A stretch of DNA of 64,000 nucleotides from Streptomyces griseofuscus (GTDB lineage: Bacteria > Actinomycetota > Actinomycetes > Streptomycetales > Streptomycetaceae). The notes under the pieces are model-generated. The model was not told where the DNA came from, made no database searches, and saw nothing but the letters and a program-made list of their open reading frames with translations. Location: contig NZ_CP051006.1 of NCBI RefSeq assembly GCF_014673495.1, positions 806,001 through 870,000 of the forward strand, written 5' to 3'. The position numbers were made by a program, and so were the translations under genes. Of the stretch, positions 52,840-61,620 are shown in pieces; within the stretch, counting starts at the first letter, position 1, and every line of letters begins with the position of its first letter.

Positions 52840-53679
52840 GCGGCGCCCGCCGGGAGCCGTACCGCAGCATCGAGTCGCCCCGGCCCGTCGATGAAGCCGA
52901 CGTACTCGGCATATCAGGATCTGGGCGCCTCCCACTTCTGCTACCCGGTCACCGACGGCACCGCTGTCGGTATGCACAGCGGCCTGACCGACCCCGAGCC
53001 GCTCGCCGACTACCTCCAGGCCGTCAGCGAACTCGGCGACTTCGGGCACCTGTTCACCGAGCTGCACCTCACCCAGGCGCGCGGCATCATCACCATCGCG
53101 CCCGAGTGGGCCGCGCCCGACCTCGACACCCTGTACGGCAAGATGCAGAAACGCGAGCGCGTGAACAAGGCCCTCGACCTGTGCCGGGCGAGCGACGTCA
53201 ACACGGTGATGCCGTACTTCATCATCGGGGCACCGACGGGACCGTGATCGTCAAGCTGCACCAGTTCAATGCCCAAGCCGGGCGCGCTCACCCAGCGGCT
53301 CCGGATGGCGGACCCCGACGTGGCGCATGGCTACGGTGACCGGGTCGCCGCCCGGCCGCGCGAGTTGGTCGGCGATGAGGAGTACGAGCAGCACTACCGC
53401 GTGGAGCAGTTCGGCGCGAGCCGCATGCGTCTGGAAGTCGTGTGCTCGCGTGGCGACCGGCGCATCGGCCATGTGCTCGAAGACCTCTACGACGCCGGAA
53501 CCGACCTGAGCGAGCTGACGAAGGACCAACTCACCGAGGCCCTGGCCAGACGCGGCGTGGACCACGACCGCCACCTTCGGCACGAGCCGGTCCTGCCCTG
53601 GCACATCCTCAACCACGTTCACGCGGGCGCCGAGCAGGAGCTGGCGACCACGCTCGCCGAGTGGGAAGCACGCTCGTGA
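52840..53679 (+). pseudogene. Decayed radical-SAM protein gene
   Basis: Pieces in three frames follow the order of a B12-binding-type radical SAM protein. First is an N-terminal REPYRSIESPRPVDEADVLGIS fragment (about 52845-52920). Next is a barrel fragment with ARGIITIAPEWAAPDL and NTVMPYFIIGAPTG (52900-53247). Then KLHQFNA and PKPGALTQRLRM (about 53240-53320), and a C-terminal LEVVCSRGDRRIGHVLEDLYDAG to PWHILNHV (53269-53679). The CxxxCxxC cluster segment is missing. At least two frameshifts and a large deletion prevent a working product. Its stop overlaps the next gene's start (GTGA). Confidence 0.7.
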
Positions 53680-54334
53680 CCCCGTTCCCGCTGCATCCCG
53701 GCAAGCACGCACTGCCGGCGGTGACCGAACCGGCCGAGCACGCCAGACACGTGCGCGACCGGTATCCGGGGGCAACGCTCAGCAGCACCGACGGAGTGGT
53801 CCTGCTGTATCAGCAGGACGTGCCGGAGAAGACGGTGAACCGCTACCGCTGCCGCCGTGTGCACCGGGTCCGCGGCGAGCTGTTCATCCTCAAGCGCCGG
53901 GACCGACAGGTCGCGGCGTGCGGCGGGTTCGGCCTCGGCGCACCGGCGACGGTCCTGGTCCTCGAACAGCTCATCGCCCTTGGCGCCCGCCGCGACGTCA
54001 CGGTCGGCACCGCCGCCACCCTCCGCGCCGACCTGTCGCCGGGCCAACTCGTGGTCTGCGACAACGCCCTCCGCAACGAGGAGGGTCCCGCCACTACCTC
54101 CCGCCGGGCTCGCACATCAAGGCGTTCCAACAGCTCACCTACGCCCTCGCCGCAAGTCTGCGCGCACGAGAGGTAGACGCCAGGAGCGGACCGAGCTGGA
54201 CCACGGACGCCCTGTACCGGGGCATCGATGCGGCCGCCGTGTTCGCGGTCGCCGACTCCCTCGTGGAGCGCCGGCCCCGGCGCGAGCAGCCCGAGGTCGC
54301 TTCGGCTTCGGCTTCGGCTTGCCATCGGCCTTGA
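53676..54334 (+). pseudogene. Decayed nucleoside phosphorylase gene
   Basis: From GTG53676 the frame encodes the N-terminal part of a purine/uridine phosphorylase-fold protein: ACGGFGLGAPATVLVLEQLIALGARRDVTVGTAATL and LVVCDNALRNEEG. Near 54085 the frame shifts by one base and continues with SRHYLPPGSHIKAFQQL and SGPSWTTDALYRG. About 40 residues are then missing before DAAAVFAVADSL. It was translationally coupled to the radical-SAM gene. Now inactive. Confidence 0.75.
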
Positions 54335-54555
54335 GGTGATGGGCGACGCGGGCGCGGAAAGAATCCCTACCGATGCCGCCGGGGTCCGGCCTTCCGGGTT
54401 GCCCACCGCAGGCGCCCGAGTATCAGAAATTCGGAAGCCTGGGCAGGAGAACTTCCATGCGATCGACTCGAAGGCGAACAGATCTCGTACCAACGTCGAT
54501 GGATGTCGCACGTCTTCCGGGTGACGCCCGCCTATGTGGACTCGCTCTGACCCGC
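54335..54555. other. Gene-free stretch with a possible coding remnant
   Basis: A plus-strand frame ends in HVFRVTPAYVDSL at about 54548 and looks like the last part of a lost gene, but I cannot identify it. A GGCTTC triple repeat lies near 54300. Confidence 0.35.
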
Positions 54556-54593
54556 CATGGTCCCGCGCCCAGGGAACGGTGTGCGGGACCATG
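54556..54593. terminator. Hairpin terminator of the metalloprotease gene
   Basis: CATGGTCCCGC (54556-54566) and GCGGGACCATG (54583-54593) form a perfect 11-bp stem with a 16-nt loop, 15 bp past the protease stop. Confidence 0.7.
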
Positions 54594-54608
54594 CCGGCCA
54601 GCGTGTGC

Positions 54609-57008
54609 TCAGCTGGTCGTCAGAGCGGTGTCGTCCACGACGAAGTCGGTCGCGAGGTAGGCGTCCTCGACGCCGGTGAACTTCAGGGTGACCGTCTGGC
54701 CCGCCAGCGAGGACAGGTCGAAGGTCTTCAGCGAGTAGCCGGAGGCCGCGTTGGCGTTCGAGTACGTCGCGAGGGTCTTCGAGCCGGCGGTGACCGTCAG
54801 CTTGTCGTAGGCGGTGCTGCCGCTCTCCGCGGTGTCGACGTGCAGGTAGAAGGACAGGATCGCCTTGCAGCCCGTCGGGATCTTCACCGACTGCGACAGC
54901 GTGTCGGTGTGCGCGGATCCCCAGCCGTTGAGCCAGGCCGTCCAGGAGCCGCTGCGGGCCGGCTCACGGGTGTCGTTGTTGATGACCCCGCTGTCGGTCC
55001 AGCCGGTGTCCCCCGACTCGAAGCCCGGGTTGGCCAGCAGCTGGGTCGATGAGCAGCCACCCCCACCGCCGCTGGTGCTGACGGTCCAGGAGAAGGAGGC
55101 GGTGCCGGTGGCGCCGGTGGAGTCCTTCACCGTGACGGCGGTGCTGTAGGTCCCGGCCGTGGTCGGCGTACCGGAGATCACGCCGGTGGAGGCGTTGATG
55201 GACAGACCGGTGGGCAGGCCCGAGGCGCTGTAGGTCAAGGAGCCGCTGTTGGTGCTGGACGCCTGGACCTGGAGGCTGACCGCGGTGCCCACCGTGGAGG
55301 ACTGGCTGCCCGGGTTGGTGACCGTCACACCGCTGCTCGGTGGGGTGATGTGGCTGCCCACGTTGATACCCGCGAACGCGTTGCCGACCGCCGCGTACTG
55401 CGCCGAGTTGGCACCGTACAAGGCGGATGCCGCGTTGAGGGCGGCGGTGCGGGCACCGGCGTAGTTGGTGCTGGACGTCATGTACGACGTCAGCGCCTTG
55501 TACCAGATCTGGAGGGCGGCGTCGCGGCCGATGCCGGTGACGGCGACGCCGTCGGTCGTGGGGCTGTTGTAGGTGACACCGTTGATCGTCTTGGTGCCGC
55601 TGCCCTCGGACAGCAGGTAGAACATGTGGTTCGCCGGACCCGACGAGTAGTGCACGTCCAGGTTGCCGAGAGAAGAGGACCAGGAGTCGGCGGAGTTGCC
55701 GTCCTTGCTGGGCTTGTCCATGTAGCGCAACGGGGTGCCGTTGCCGTTGAGGTCGACCTTCTCGCCGATGAGGTAGTCACCGGGATCGGACGAGTTGTTG
55801 GCGTAGAACTCCACGCCCGTGCCGAAGATGTCGGAGGTCGCCTCGTTGAGACCGCCGGACTCGCCGCTGTAGTTCAGGCCGGCGGTGTTGGCGGTGACGC
55901 CGTGGCTCATCTCGTGACCCGCGATGTCCAGCGAGGTCAACGGGTCGTTGTTCCCGGAACCGTCGCCGTAGGTCATGCAGAAGCAGCTGTCGTCCCAGTA
56001 CGCGTTGGCGTACGCGTTGCCGTAGTGGACGCGGGAGTAGGCTGCCTGGCCGTCGTTCTTGATGCCGTTGCGGCCGAAGGTGTTCTTGTAGAAGTCCCAG
56101 GTCTCCTGCGCGCCGTAGGCGGCGTCCGCGCCGGCCGTGGCGGCGTTGGAGTTGGTGCCGTCGCCCCAGGTGTCGCTGGTCTGCGAGAACAGGGTGCCGG
56201 TGCCGGAGGTGCCGTGGTTCAGGTTGTACGTCTTGTGCCCGCCGCGCGTACCGTCGGTCAGGTTGTACGACGAACCCGACTGGGTCGAGGTCAGCGAGAC
56301 CTGGCCGCTGTAGTGGGTGTTGCCGACGCCGGTCTCGATGCCCTGGTACCGGTACAGCTCCTTGCCGGTGGTGGCATCGGTGATGACGTGCAGCCGGCTC
56401 GGCGTGCCGTCGTCCTGGAAGCCGCCGATCACGGTCTCCCAGGCAAGCTTCGGGGTGCCGCTGCCGGCCCAGATCACCTTGCGGGCGCTGTCGGCGGCGG
56501 GCTTCGCGGCGTCCAGGGCCTTGGCGGTCTTCAGCGCCTTGCTCTCGGCCGCCGACTTGGCGACGGTCGCGGTGGTGGAGGACACCGCGATCTTGTGCTT
56601 GTTGTTGTACGTGGCACTCAGGGTCCCGGCCGCGAGCGAGGCGGGCGGGGTGTGCACGATCAGGTCGCCGCCGAGGACGGGCAGACCGTCGTAGGTGCGC
56701 TCGTAGCGGGTGTGCAGCGTGCCGTCGGCGTCCTTGGCGACGTCCTTGACGACCAGCTTCTCCTTGGCGCCGAGGCCGAGGGTGCGGGCGGTGTCGGTCG
56801 TCTTGTCCTGGGCGCTCTGGATCAGGGCCTTGTGCTGGGCCGGGCTGAGCTTGACCTCCAGGGCACCGGTGCGCAACAGGCTGAGGTGGCGCGCGGCGGG
56901 GGCGGAACCGCCCTCGGCGGCCGCGGCGGCGGTACTCACGAGAGTGCCCGCGAGGCCCGCCGTCAGTGTGAGCGCCGCAAGGGCCGCCGTGAGTCTGATG
57001 GGGTGCAC
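54609..57008 (-). CDS. Secreted M4 (thermolysin-like) metalloprotease
   Basis: A 799-residue preproprotein. Order: signal peptide (about 1-30), FTP/propeptide (about 35-225), catalytic M4 domain (about 228-520), Ig-like putative domain (He_PIG-type, about 560-640, TPTTAGTYSTAVTVKDSTGATG), then a C-terminal beta-sandwich binding domain starting LLANPGFESGDTGW. Zinc site: HEMSH (365-369) and Glu389 in GGLNEATSD. The catalytic His is in VHYSSGPANHMFY. GTG57008 has GGAG 6 nt upstream. It is divergent from its likely LysR activator. Confidence 0.95.
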   Translation of the reverse strand: MHPIRLTAALAALTLTAGLAGTLVSTAAAAAEGGSAPAARHLSLLRTGALEVKLSPAQHKALIQSAQDKTTDTARTLGLGAKEKLVVKDVAKDADGTLHTRYERTYDGLPVLGGDLIVHTPPASLAAGTLSATYNNKHKIAVSSTTATVAKSAAESKALKTAKALDAAKPAADSARKVIWAGSGTPKLAWETVIGGFQDDGTPSRLHVITDATTGKELYRYQGIETGVGNTHYSGQVSLTSTQSGSSYNLTDGTRGGHKTYNLNHGTSGTGTLFSQTSDTWGDGTNSNAATAGADAAYGAQETWDFYKNTFGRNGIKNDGQAAYSRVHYGNAYANAYWDDSCFCMTYGDGSGNNDPLTSLDIAGHEMSHGVTANTAGLNYSGESGGLNEATSDIFGTGVEFYANNSSDPGDYLIGEKVDLNGNGTPLRYMDKPSKDGNSADSWSSSLGNLDVHYSSGPANHMFYLLSEGSGTKTINGVTYNSPTTDGVAVTGIGRDAALQIWYKALTSYMTSSTNYAGARTAALNAASALYGANSAQYAAVGNAFAGINVGSHITPPSSGVTVTNPGSQSSTVGTAVSLQVQASSTNSGSLTYSASGLPTGLSINASTGVISGTPTTAGTYSTAVTVKDSTGATGTASFSWTVSTSGGGGGCSSTQLLANPGFESGDTGWTDSGVINNDTREPARSGSWTAWLNGWGSAHTDTLSQSVKIPTGCKAILSFYLHVDTAESGSTAYDKLTVTAGSKTLATYSNANAASGYSLKTFDLSSLAGQTVTLKFTGVEDAYLATDFVVDDTALTTS

Positions 57009-57092
57009 GTCTACTCCAGTTCCGTAACGGGGAGTCGGGGGGTTGCGCCGAGTATGAGCGTGGGCATGGCAAAAAGGGGACCTCCCATCGGG

Positions 57093-57110
57093 CATAAGAC
57101 CGGTGTTATG
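57093..57110. promoter_or_regulatory. LysR-type operator between protease and regulator
   Basis: CATAA-g-ACCGGT-g-TTATG is an 18-bp palindrome with one mismatched pair, centred in the 157-bp divergent region. LysR sites of T-N11-A type fit inside it. A TATGCT box at 57154-57159 sits 7 nt before the LysR ATG, so that message may be leaderless. Confidence 0.6.
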
Positions 57111-57165
57111 ACCAGTCGGCCCGAGCCCCTCCCAGGCCGTCCGTCGCCCTGCCTATGCTGGTGAA

Positions 57166-58125
57166 ATGCAGTTGGAGTTGAGGCATCTGGAAGCTGTCCG
57201 CGCGATAGCGGAAGCGGGCAGCCTGGGGAGGGCGGCCATGCGGCTCGGGGTGTCCCAGCCGGCTCTCTCCGCGCAGCTACGGCGTATCGAACAGGTCACC
57301 GGCGGCGAGCTGTTCGTCCGCGGCAGACTCGGCGTCGAGCCCACACCGCTGGGCGAGTTCGTGCTGTCCGTGGCACGCCGGGTGCTCGGCGAGATGGACG
57401 CCCTGACCGCCGGAGCGCGAGCCGCGGCACCGCATCCGACACTACGACTCGGCTGTATCCAACTCGTGCTGGTGGACCGACTGTTCGGGCGTTTGGAGGA
57501 GGAACTGCCCGGCCATGAGGTCGACATCGCCATCGAGCACTCGGCGACCACGCTCACACGCATGCTCGGTGCCGGGAAGTACGACGCGATCCTGTACGCG
57601 GAGGTCGGCGACCACGAGGTGCTGCTCCCCGACGGCCTGGCTGCCCGCACCCTCATCCCGAAGGAACCCGCCTGCGTACGCCTGTCGGCGACCCACCCCC
57701 TGGCCGGGCAGGAGGAGATCGAACTCGCCGACCTGGCCGGCGAAACCTGGACGACGCTCACCGACGACGGCGACGGCGGCCCGGAAGCCATGACCGACGT
57801 CTGCCTCCAGGCCGGCTTCACACCGAAACTGCGCTACCGGATCGCCGACCGCAAGATGCGTTGGGAACTGATCGCCGCCGGACGGGCCATCTCCATGTGC
57901 CAGCCCACCTCTCCCCATGTCGAGGGAACGGTACTGCGCCCGCTGGCCGGCGACCCGCTCACCGAACGCATCCGGATCGCCTGGAACCGGGCCGCAGTCA
58001 CGGAGCAGCGTGCCGGGCTGCTCTACCGGGCGGCGGGACGCGCGTACCTCGACAGCATCCCCGACGACACCTTCTACCGCACATGGTGGGAAGCCCGCCC
58101 CGAACTCCACCCTGTCCTCGACTGA
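57166..58125 (+). CDS. LysR-family regulator of the adjacent metalloprotease
   Basis: A 319-residue LysR regulator. The N-terminal helix-turn-helix (about 16-40) has SLGRAAMRLGVSQPALSAQLRRIE; the rest is a periplasmic-binding-type effector domain (from about 90, LRLGCIQLVLVDRLFG). Streptomyces metalloprotease genes are known to be activated by divergent LysR genes (SnpR/MprR type), and this gene has the same layout. It controls the M4 gene very probably. ATG57166 is used. Confidence 0.93.
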   Translation: MQLELRHLEAVRAIAEAGSLGRAAMRLGVSQPALSAQLRRIEQVTGGELFVRGRLGVEPTPLGEFVLSVARRVLGEMDALTAGARAAAPHPTLRLGCIQLVLVDRLFGRLEEELPGHEVDIAIEHSATTLTRMLGAGKYDAILYAEVGDHEVLLPDGLAARTLIPKEPACVRLSATHPLAGQEEIELADLAGETWTTLTDDGDGGPEAMTDVCLQAGFTPKLRYRIADRKMRWELIAAGRAISMCQPTSPHVEGTVLRPLAGDPLTERIRIAWNRAAVTEQRAGLLYRAAGRAYLDSIPDDTFYRTWWEARPELHPVLD

Positions 58126-58199
58126 GCGCACCCGCGGATCACGGCGGGGACGCGTCCTTCGCGGAGCAAGACGGCTCCAGGCGCTTCCCCTTCCAGCAC

Positions 58200-59114
58200 G
58201 TGACGTCCCGTCATGTAAACGCTGTGACGGAGAAGTTGAGGCGTCAACGGGCGGTTGCCGTCGCGAGCGCCGCCGACCGCAGCGCCGCCGGCACCGGCAC
58301 TCTTGATTCGGTGAAGGCGGCCGCCTCCGCGTCCAGCGCCTGCATGTCGCTTACCACGGAGCAGATCGAGGGCCCTTACTACATCGACTACGAGCTCTTC
58401 CGGAAGAACGTGGTCGAGGACCGCACCGGAATCCCGCTCCTCCTCGTGCTGCGCGCCGTGGACAGCGCGACCTGCAAGCCCATCCGGAACTCGGCCGTCG
58501 AGATCTGGCACTGCGACGCGTCCGGCATCTACTCCGGCTACACCCAGATCGGCAACGGCGGCGGCGGTACGCCTCCCGGTCCGCCGCCCTCCGGTACGCC
58601 GACGGCACCTCCGGGCGGTCCCGGAGGCCCGGGCGGCGGGGGCGGCCACGCGACCTCGACCGACGACCTCACCTGGCTGCGCGGCATCCAGATGACCGAC
58701 CACCAGGGCTTCGTCACCTTCCGGACCGTCTTCCCCGGCTGGTACACCGGCCGCGCCGTCCACATCCACACCAAGGTGCACACCGGCGGTTCCCGGACCT
58801 CCGACGGGTACACCGGCGGACGCACCTGCCACACCGGGCAGTTCTACTTCTCCGAGGACGCGGTGAAGGCCACCGAAGACACTGCCCCCTACTCTGCGAA
58901 CACCGTCTCACGCGTGACCCTCGACGAGGACTCGATCTACCCGAGGACCGGCGCCCAGGGCGGTCTGCTCGAACTCGTCTACGACAAGAGGCACATCGAG
59001 CGCGGAGTCATCGGGTACCTCACGATGGCGGTCGATCCCAGCGCCACGAACGACGGCCAGGGCGCACCCGGCGGCGCACCCGCCCCCACCACCTCCCCGA
59101 CACCCTCCGCCTGA
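58200..59114 (+). CDS. Intradiol ring-cleavage dioxygenase-like protein
   Basis: About 304 residues. Non-heme Fe3+ ligands of intradiol dioxygenases fit: Tyr in YSGYTQIG, Tyr in PGWYTGRAVHIHTKVH and the two His of the same block. EQIEGPYYIDYELFRKNV and AVEIWHCDASG are family landmarks. A 30-residue Gly/Pro-rich insert follows the first Tyr. The start is unsure: GTG58200 or GTG58224, neither with a ribosome site. The expected export signal of this subfamily is not clear, so the N-terminus may be altered. It presumably cleaves catechol-like compounds. Confidence 0.85.
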   Translation: MTSRHVNAVTEKLRRQRAVAVASAADRSAAGTGTLDSVKAAASASSACMSLTTEQIEGPYYIDYELFRKNVVEDRTGIPLLLVLRAVDSATCKPIRNSAVEIWHCDASGIYSGYTQIGNGGGGTPPGPPPSGTPTAPPGGPGGPGGGGGHATSTDDLTWLRGIQMTDHQGFVTFRTVFPGWYTGRAVHIHTKVHTGGSRTSDGYTGGRTCHTGQFYFSEDAVKATEDTAPYSANTVSRVTLDEDSIYPRTGAQGGLLELVYDKRHIERGVIGYLTMAVDPSATNDGQGAPGGAPAPTTSPTPSA

Positions 59115-59145
59115 CACAACGACGTCGTCGCATGCGACAGAAAGA

Positions 59146-59177
59146 GCGGCCCGGACACCGTTCGGTGTCCGGGCCGC
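59146..59177. terminator. Strong bidirectional terminator
   Basis: GCGGCCCGGACACCG (59146-59160) is a perfect complement of CGGTGTCCGGGCCGC (59163-59177), a 15-bp palindrome arm with a 2-nt centre, between the convergent dioxygenase and phosphatase genes. Confidence 0.85.
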
Positions 59178-59221
59178 CACCTTCCGGCACTCCGCCTGGC
59201 GTTCGGTGGACTCAACCGCCC

Positions 59222-60577
59222 TCAGCCCGCGCGGCCGAAGCAGCGTTCGAGTTCGTTCAGGTCGTAGAACGCGCTGCCCTTCGACACCGGGCGGCAGTCC
59301 TGCTTGAAGGCGGTCTCTTTCTCGTTGTAGAGCATGCGTACCAGGTAGGTGTCGCCCTTTCGGAAGACGTCCCATTGGATGTTCGCGGCCATGGGGGCGA
59401 CGGATGCCCCGCGCCACGTGTTGTCTTCGTAGGTGTACGGCCGGTCGGGTGTCGCCGCTTCGGTGCTGCCCGGCAGGCCCATCAGCGCGGCCAGTGGGAT
59501 GATCTCCTCGGCGTGCGTGAAGCGCAGCTCCGCGCCCAGCGTGCTCGTGCCGTCCCGCTTGGCCTCGACCTGCTGGAAGAAGTCGTCGAGCAAGACGTCC
59601 GCCATCTTGTAGGTGATGTCGCTGTCCGCGAAGCCGGGGCCCTTCTCGTAGAAGTCTTCGGCGTCGCTCAGGTACCCGAACCACGCGGCGTCGCGCGGCG
59701 CGATGTAGCGCTCCATGGGCAGGGCGCGGCCGTCCGGCATCTCGGCGCTCATGGCCGGGGCGATCGCGTAGAGGTTGTAGACGGCCTGGGCGGCGTCGAC
59801 GTCCGAGGCGATGGAGGAGAACTCGCCGTCCGCGACGCGCTGGACGAACGCGGGGGTGAAGATCCTCTCCAGGACCCTGCGGGCGGCCTGCCGGGTGGCG
59901 GGCTGATCGGTGATGCTGTTGAGGGTGGCGGCCAGCCGCTGGTCGTGGTCGATGTAGTCGCGGTAGGCGGCGCCGCCGGCCGACTTGTGGAAGTAGAGCA
60001 GGTCCCTTTCGGTCCTGGCGGGCCGGATGAGCGGCTTCAGGGCGGGGTCATCGGCGGCGAGGGCGTCGGTGAACACGTTGCCGCTGGCGACGGCGCGTGC
60101 CTCGCCGGAGTTGACGACATCGATGGGTTCGGAGTCCTGGGCGATCCGCCGGAACAGGTCCGGAAGACGCTGCTCCAGGCGTGCGGCGGCGCCGCGCAGC
60201 TCCTGCCGGCCGCGCCCGCTCAGGTTCCCGTAGCCGATCTTGTCCATGGCGGCGAGGAGCGTGCGCACGTCGGGCCCGAACCGCCTGCCGGCGGAGGTGA
60301 GCAGGCCCTCACGGGCGGCCTGGTCCCACAGCCCGAGGATGAGGTCGCCGTCCTTGCCGCTGGTCGCGGCGCGCGAGCCGTGCCGGGAGACGGTCTCGGT
60401 GAAGACGGGGACGTAGCCCCTGGGAGCGTGCTGGTAGCTGCGGACGCTCTGCCGCGGCTCGTACGACGCCTTGGTCCCGTAGCTGTTGAGGGGCCGCGAG
60501 CCGGTGGCGTGGGCGGGCACCGTGGCGGCGAGCAGCGCGGACAGACCGAGGGCGATGACAGGGGCGACCCGTTTCAT
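59222..60577 (-). CDS. Secreted histidine-type acid phosphatase (phytase/MINPP-like)
   Basis: A 451-residue protein. Signal peptide about 1-24 (ATVPAHA). The phospho-His motif is SRHGSRA (RHGxR, about 63-69) and the distal HAE motif is FTHAEEIIPLAAL. The closest kin are multiple-inositol-polyphosphate phosphatases and bacterial phytases, which release phosphate from phytate or sugar phosphates outside the cell. ATG60577 is used; upstream in-frame codons belong to the integrase remnant. No clear ribosome site is visible. Confidence 0.9.
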   Translation of the reverse strand: MKRVAPVIALGLSALLAATVPAHATGSRPLNSYGTKASYEPRQSVRSYQHAPRGYVPVFTETVSRHGSRAATSGKDGDLILGLWDQAAREGLLTSAGRRFGPDVRTLLAAMDKIGYGNLSGRGRQELRGAAARLEQRLPDLFRRIAQDSEPIDVVNSGEARAVASGNVFTDALAADDPALKPLIRPARTERDLLYFHKSAGGAAYRDYIDHDQRLAATLNSITDQPATRQAARRVLERIFTPAFVQRVADGEFSSIASDVDAAQAVYNLYAIAPAMSAEMPDGRALPMERYIAPRDAAWFGYLSDAEDFYEKGPGFADSDITYKMADVLLDDFFQQVEAKRDGTSTLGAELRFTHAEEIIPLAALMGLPGSTEAATPDRPYTYEDNTWRGASVAPMAANIQWDVFRKGDTYLVRMLYNEKETAFKQDCRPVSKGSAFYDLNELERCFGRAG

Positions 60578-60639
60578 GAGGCGTATGGTGATCGGTGCGG
60601 GTGAACAGAGGCCGACGCTGAGGTTGTCGCAAGAGGTAT

Positions 60640-61300
60640 ACGGTCTGGCCCTGACGCGAGCGGGTAGCGGAACATCGCGGTACCCCCCTGCCTTCCGATG
60701 TTTGAGCGGGCCGTACTGACGAGTGGACATGATGACCTGCTCGGTGACGCGATCCACATCGTCAGCCGCGATGTCGTTGACGTGTACGGCCGCCGCCTCG
60801 CCGTTACGGAGGCCACAGCCGCTCATCAAGTCGACGATCAGCATGAGCGCGTGATCACCTGCGGTGCGTACAGCACGAAGTTGTTCGGGAGACGGAATAA
60901 CGGCGCGCTTGGGGTCGTACTGTGGCGGCTTGACGCCGGCCACCGGGTTGTCGGTGAAGATACCGAGTCGATGTGCATCGAGAAGGATCGCGCGCGGATG
61001 ACCACCTTGTCATCGAAAAAGTTCATCCGTCGGCTGGCGAGCGTCGGATAGAGATGGTGTTCCAGGAGGGAGTCGAGGTGTCGCACCGACGCGACAATGG
61101 CCTTGTCGCGGTCCGCGAACCCCGACTCCTCCACCTGCTTGCCGGCCGCCGACCGGTACCGGATCTTGTAAGGGTGGGGGCACTTCGACCACCGGGACCG
61201 CGGATGCTCGCACTCCTCGAAGAACGAGCCCGTCCCCGGAACCAACGGATCCCACCACGGCCGACCGACTCCTCGCGACCAGTGCTGACCTTTTGCTGAC
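60640..61300 (-). pseudogene. Decayed tyrosine recombinase (phage-type integrase)
   Basis: The minus strand has an N-terminal segment, CPHPYKIRYRSAAGKQVEESGFADRDKAIV (about 61200-61100). After a frameshift near 61000 follow AILLDAHRLGIFTDNPVAGVKPPQYDP and the catalytic part MSGCGLRNGEAAAVHVNDI (first Arg of the catalytic set) and YGPLKHRKAGGYRDVPLP. The C-terminal HxxR and nucleophile Tyr are gone, with a jump into unrelated sequence near 60640. Integrases of this kind sit next to their attachment site, here the duplicated pirin end. Confidence 0.8.
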
Positions 61301-61352
61301 CAGGAGCAGTCGCGCAGGTCGTTGACCTGCACAAACAGCGGCGCAGTGCGAT

Positions 61353-61516
61353 ATGTGCTGGAACTTCGCGGCCCGCACCCAGTCCGAGATCGAACAGGCC
61401 CGCGAGGACCGGTCCCGGGCACCCGCTTCGGCGAGGTGAAGGGCTACGACGGGGCTCCGCTGCGCGCACCGCGGCTACCGGAGGTACCGCTGAAGCCACG
61501 GGGAAGGGTGCGCTGA
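61353..61516 (+). pseudogene. Truncated pirin 3' end, right copy of the direct repeat
   Basis: 164 bp matching the pirin end at 52274-52438 with 10 substitutions and one deleted base (near 61417) that breaks the frame. Seven of the ten substitutions fall at third codon positions. In the last 20 codons six changes are all silent, so this copy once evolved as coding sequence. It is not preceded by the rest of a pirin gene. Confidence 0.85.
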
Positions 61517-61620
61517 CCTGCCGGAAGTGCTCCAGTGCCGCGTCGGACAACATCTGCCCTGTTCGAGGCCATGGTGAAAGTCGAGTGCGGGACTTCGGGC
61601 CCATGGCCATGCTGGTGATC

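Larger units (their letters stand above)
52274..61516. mobile_element. Probable decayed integrative element inserted at the pirin 3' end
   Basis: Bounded by the two copies of the pirin 3' end, with an integrase pseudogene directly inside the right copy, reading away from it. Cargo: a decayed radical-SAM/nucleoside phosphorylase pair, an M4 protease with LysR regulator, an intradiol dioxygenase and a histidine phosphatase. No replication, transfer or excision genes were seen, so the element is old and fixed. The exact crossover point cannot be set from one sequence. Confidence 0.65.

Noticed and set aside
59222..60943. Fusion protein of integrase and phosphatase (continuous open frame)
   Set aside because: The phosphatase has its own Met and signal peptide at 60577; the upstream codons are a decayed integrase that happens to be in frame.
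60838..61422. Intact small integrase
   Set aside because: Only N-terminal and central pieces survive in different frames; the catalytic HxxR and Tyr are missing.
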